From an uncultured Pseudomonadota bacterium (GTDB lineage: Bacteria > Myxococcota_A > UBA9042 > CAIXZC01): 5,127 bases of DNA. The position numbers were made by a program, and so were the translations under genes. Below the pieces are notes generated by a model. That model was not told the origin of the DNA, did no database searches, and saw only the letters and a list, made by a program, of their open reading frames with translations. The stretch is taken from contig CALGBT010000004.1 of the NCBI GenBank assembly GCA_937884235.1, positions 1-5,127 of the forward strand, written 5' to 3'. Shown here in pieces: positions 5,126 to 5,127 of the stretch (positions are counted from its first letter, which is position 1; each line of letters opens with the position of its first letter).

Positions 5126-5127
5126 GG

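Overview
The window looks like a piece of a high-GC, Gram-negative, probably myxobacterial or related delta-proteobacterial chromosome. The evidence is two lipoproteins of types typical of that group. One is a von Willebrand A (vWA) lipoprotein with an intact DxSxS metal site. The other carries a MopE-like NGxDDDCDGxVD metal-binding motif. No RNA gene, CRISPR array, integrase or complete insertion sequence was found. All confident genes lie on the minus strand, so transcription runs right to left.

From right to left: the last 35 codons of a gene entering from the right edge (5125-5018) end just before a strong hairpin, its likely terminator (4971-4996). A stretch without a confident gene follows (4363-5017). 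It holds repeat copy B and an 81-codon open frame with coding-like third positions that reaches almost to the vWA gene. The vWA lipoprotein (4362-3343) is the clearest gene. A second gene-poor stretch (2830-3342) holds repeat copy A, inverted relative to B, a tandem pair of 20-base units and a small hairpin. The two repeat copies face inward and bracket the vWA gene.

Next come a short helix-turn-helix protein (2829-2551) and a 115-residue beta-rich protein (2433-2086) with a good ribosome binding site and a possible promoter. After these are a 413-codon exported-looking protein of unknown function, whose N-terminal third is doubtful (2030-789), and the MopE-motif lipoprotein (785-207), three bases behind it. 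These last two are probably co-transcribed and may act together at the cell surface. Their base composition is poorer in GC than that of the vWA gene. A weak open frame (180-1) runs off the left edge.

The most unusual signal is the repeat pair. Over 111 gapless bases the differences between copies fall 9, 3 and 12 on codon positions 1, 2 and 3 of one frame, as expected for diverging protein-coding sequence. This may be an undescribed short protein family or its decayed remains.
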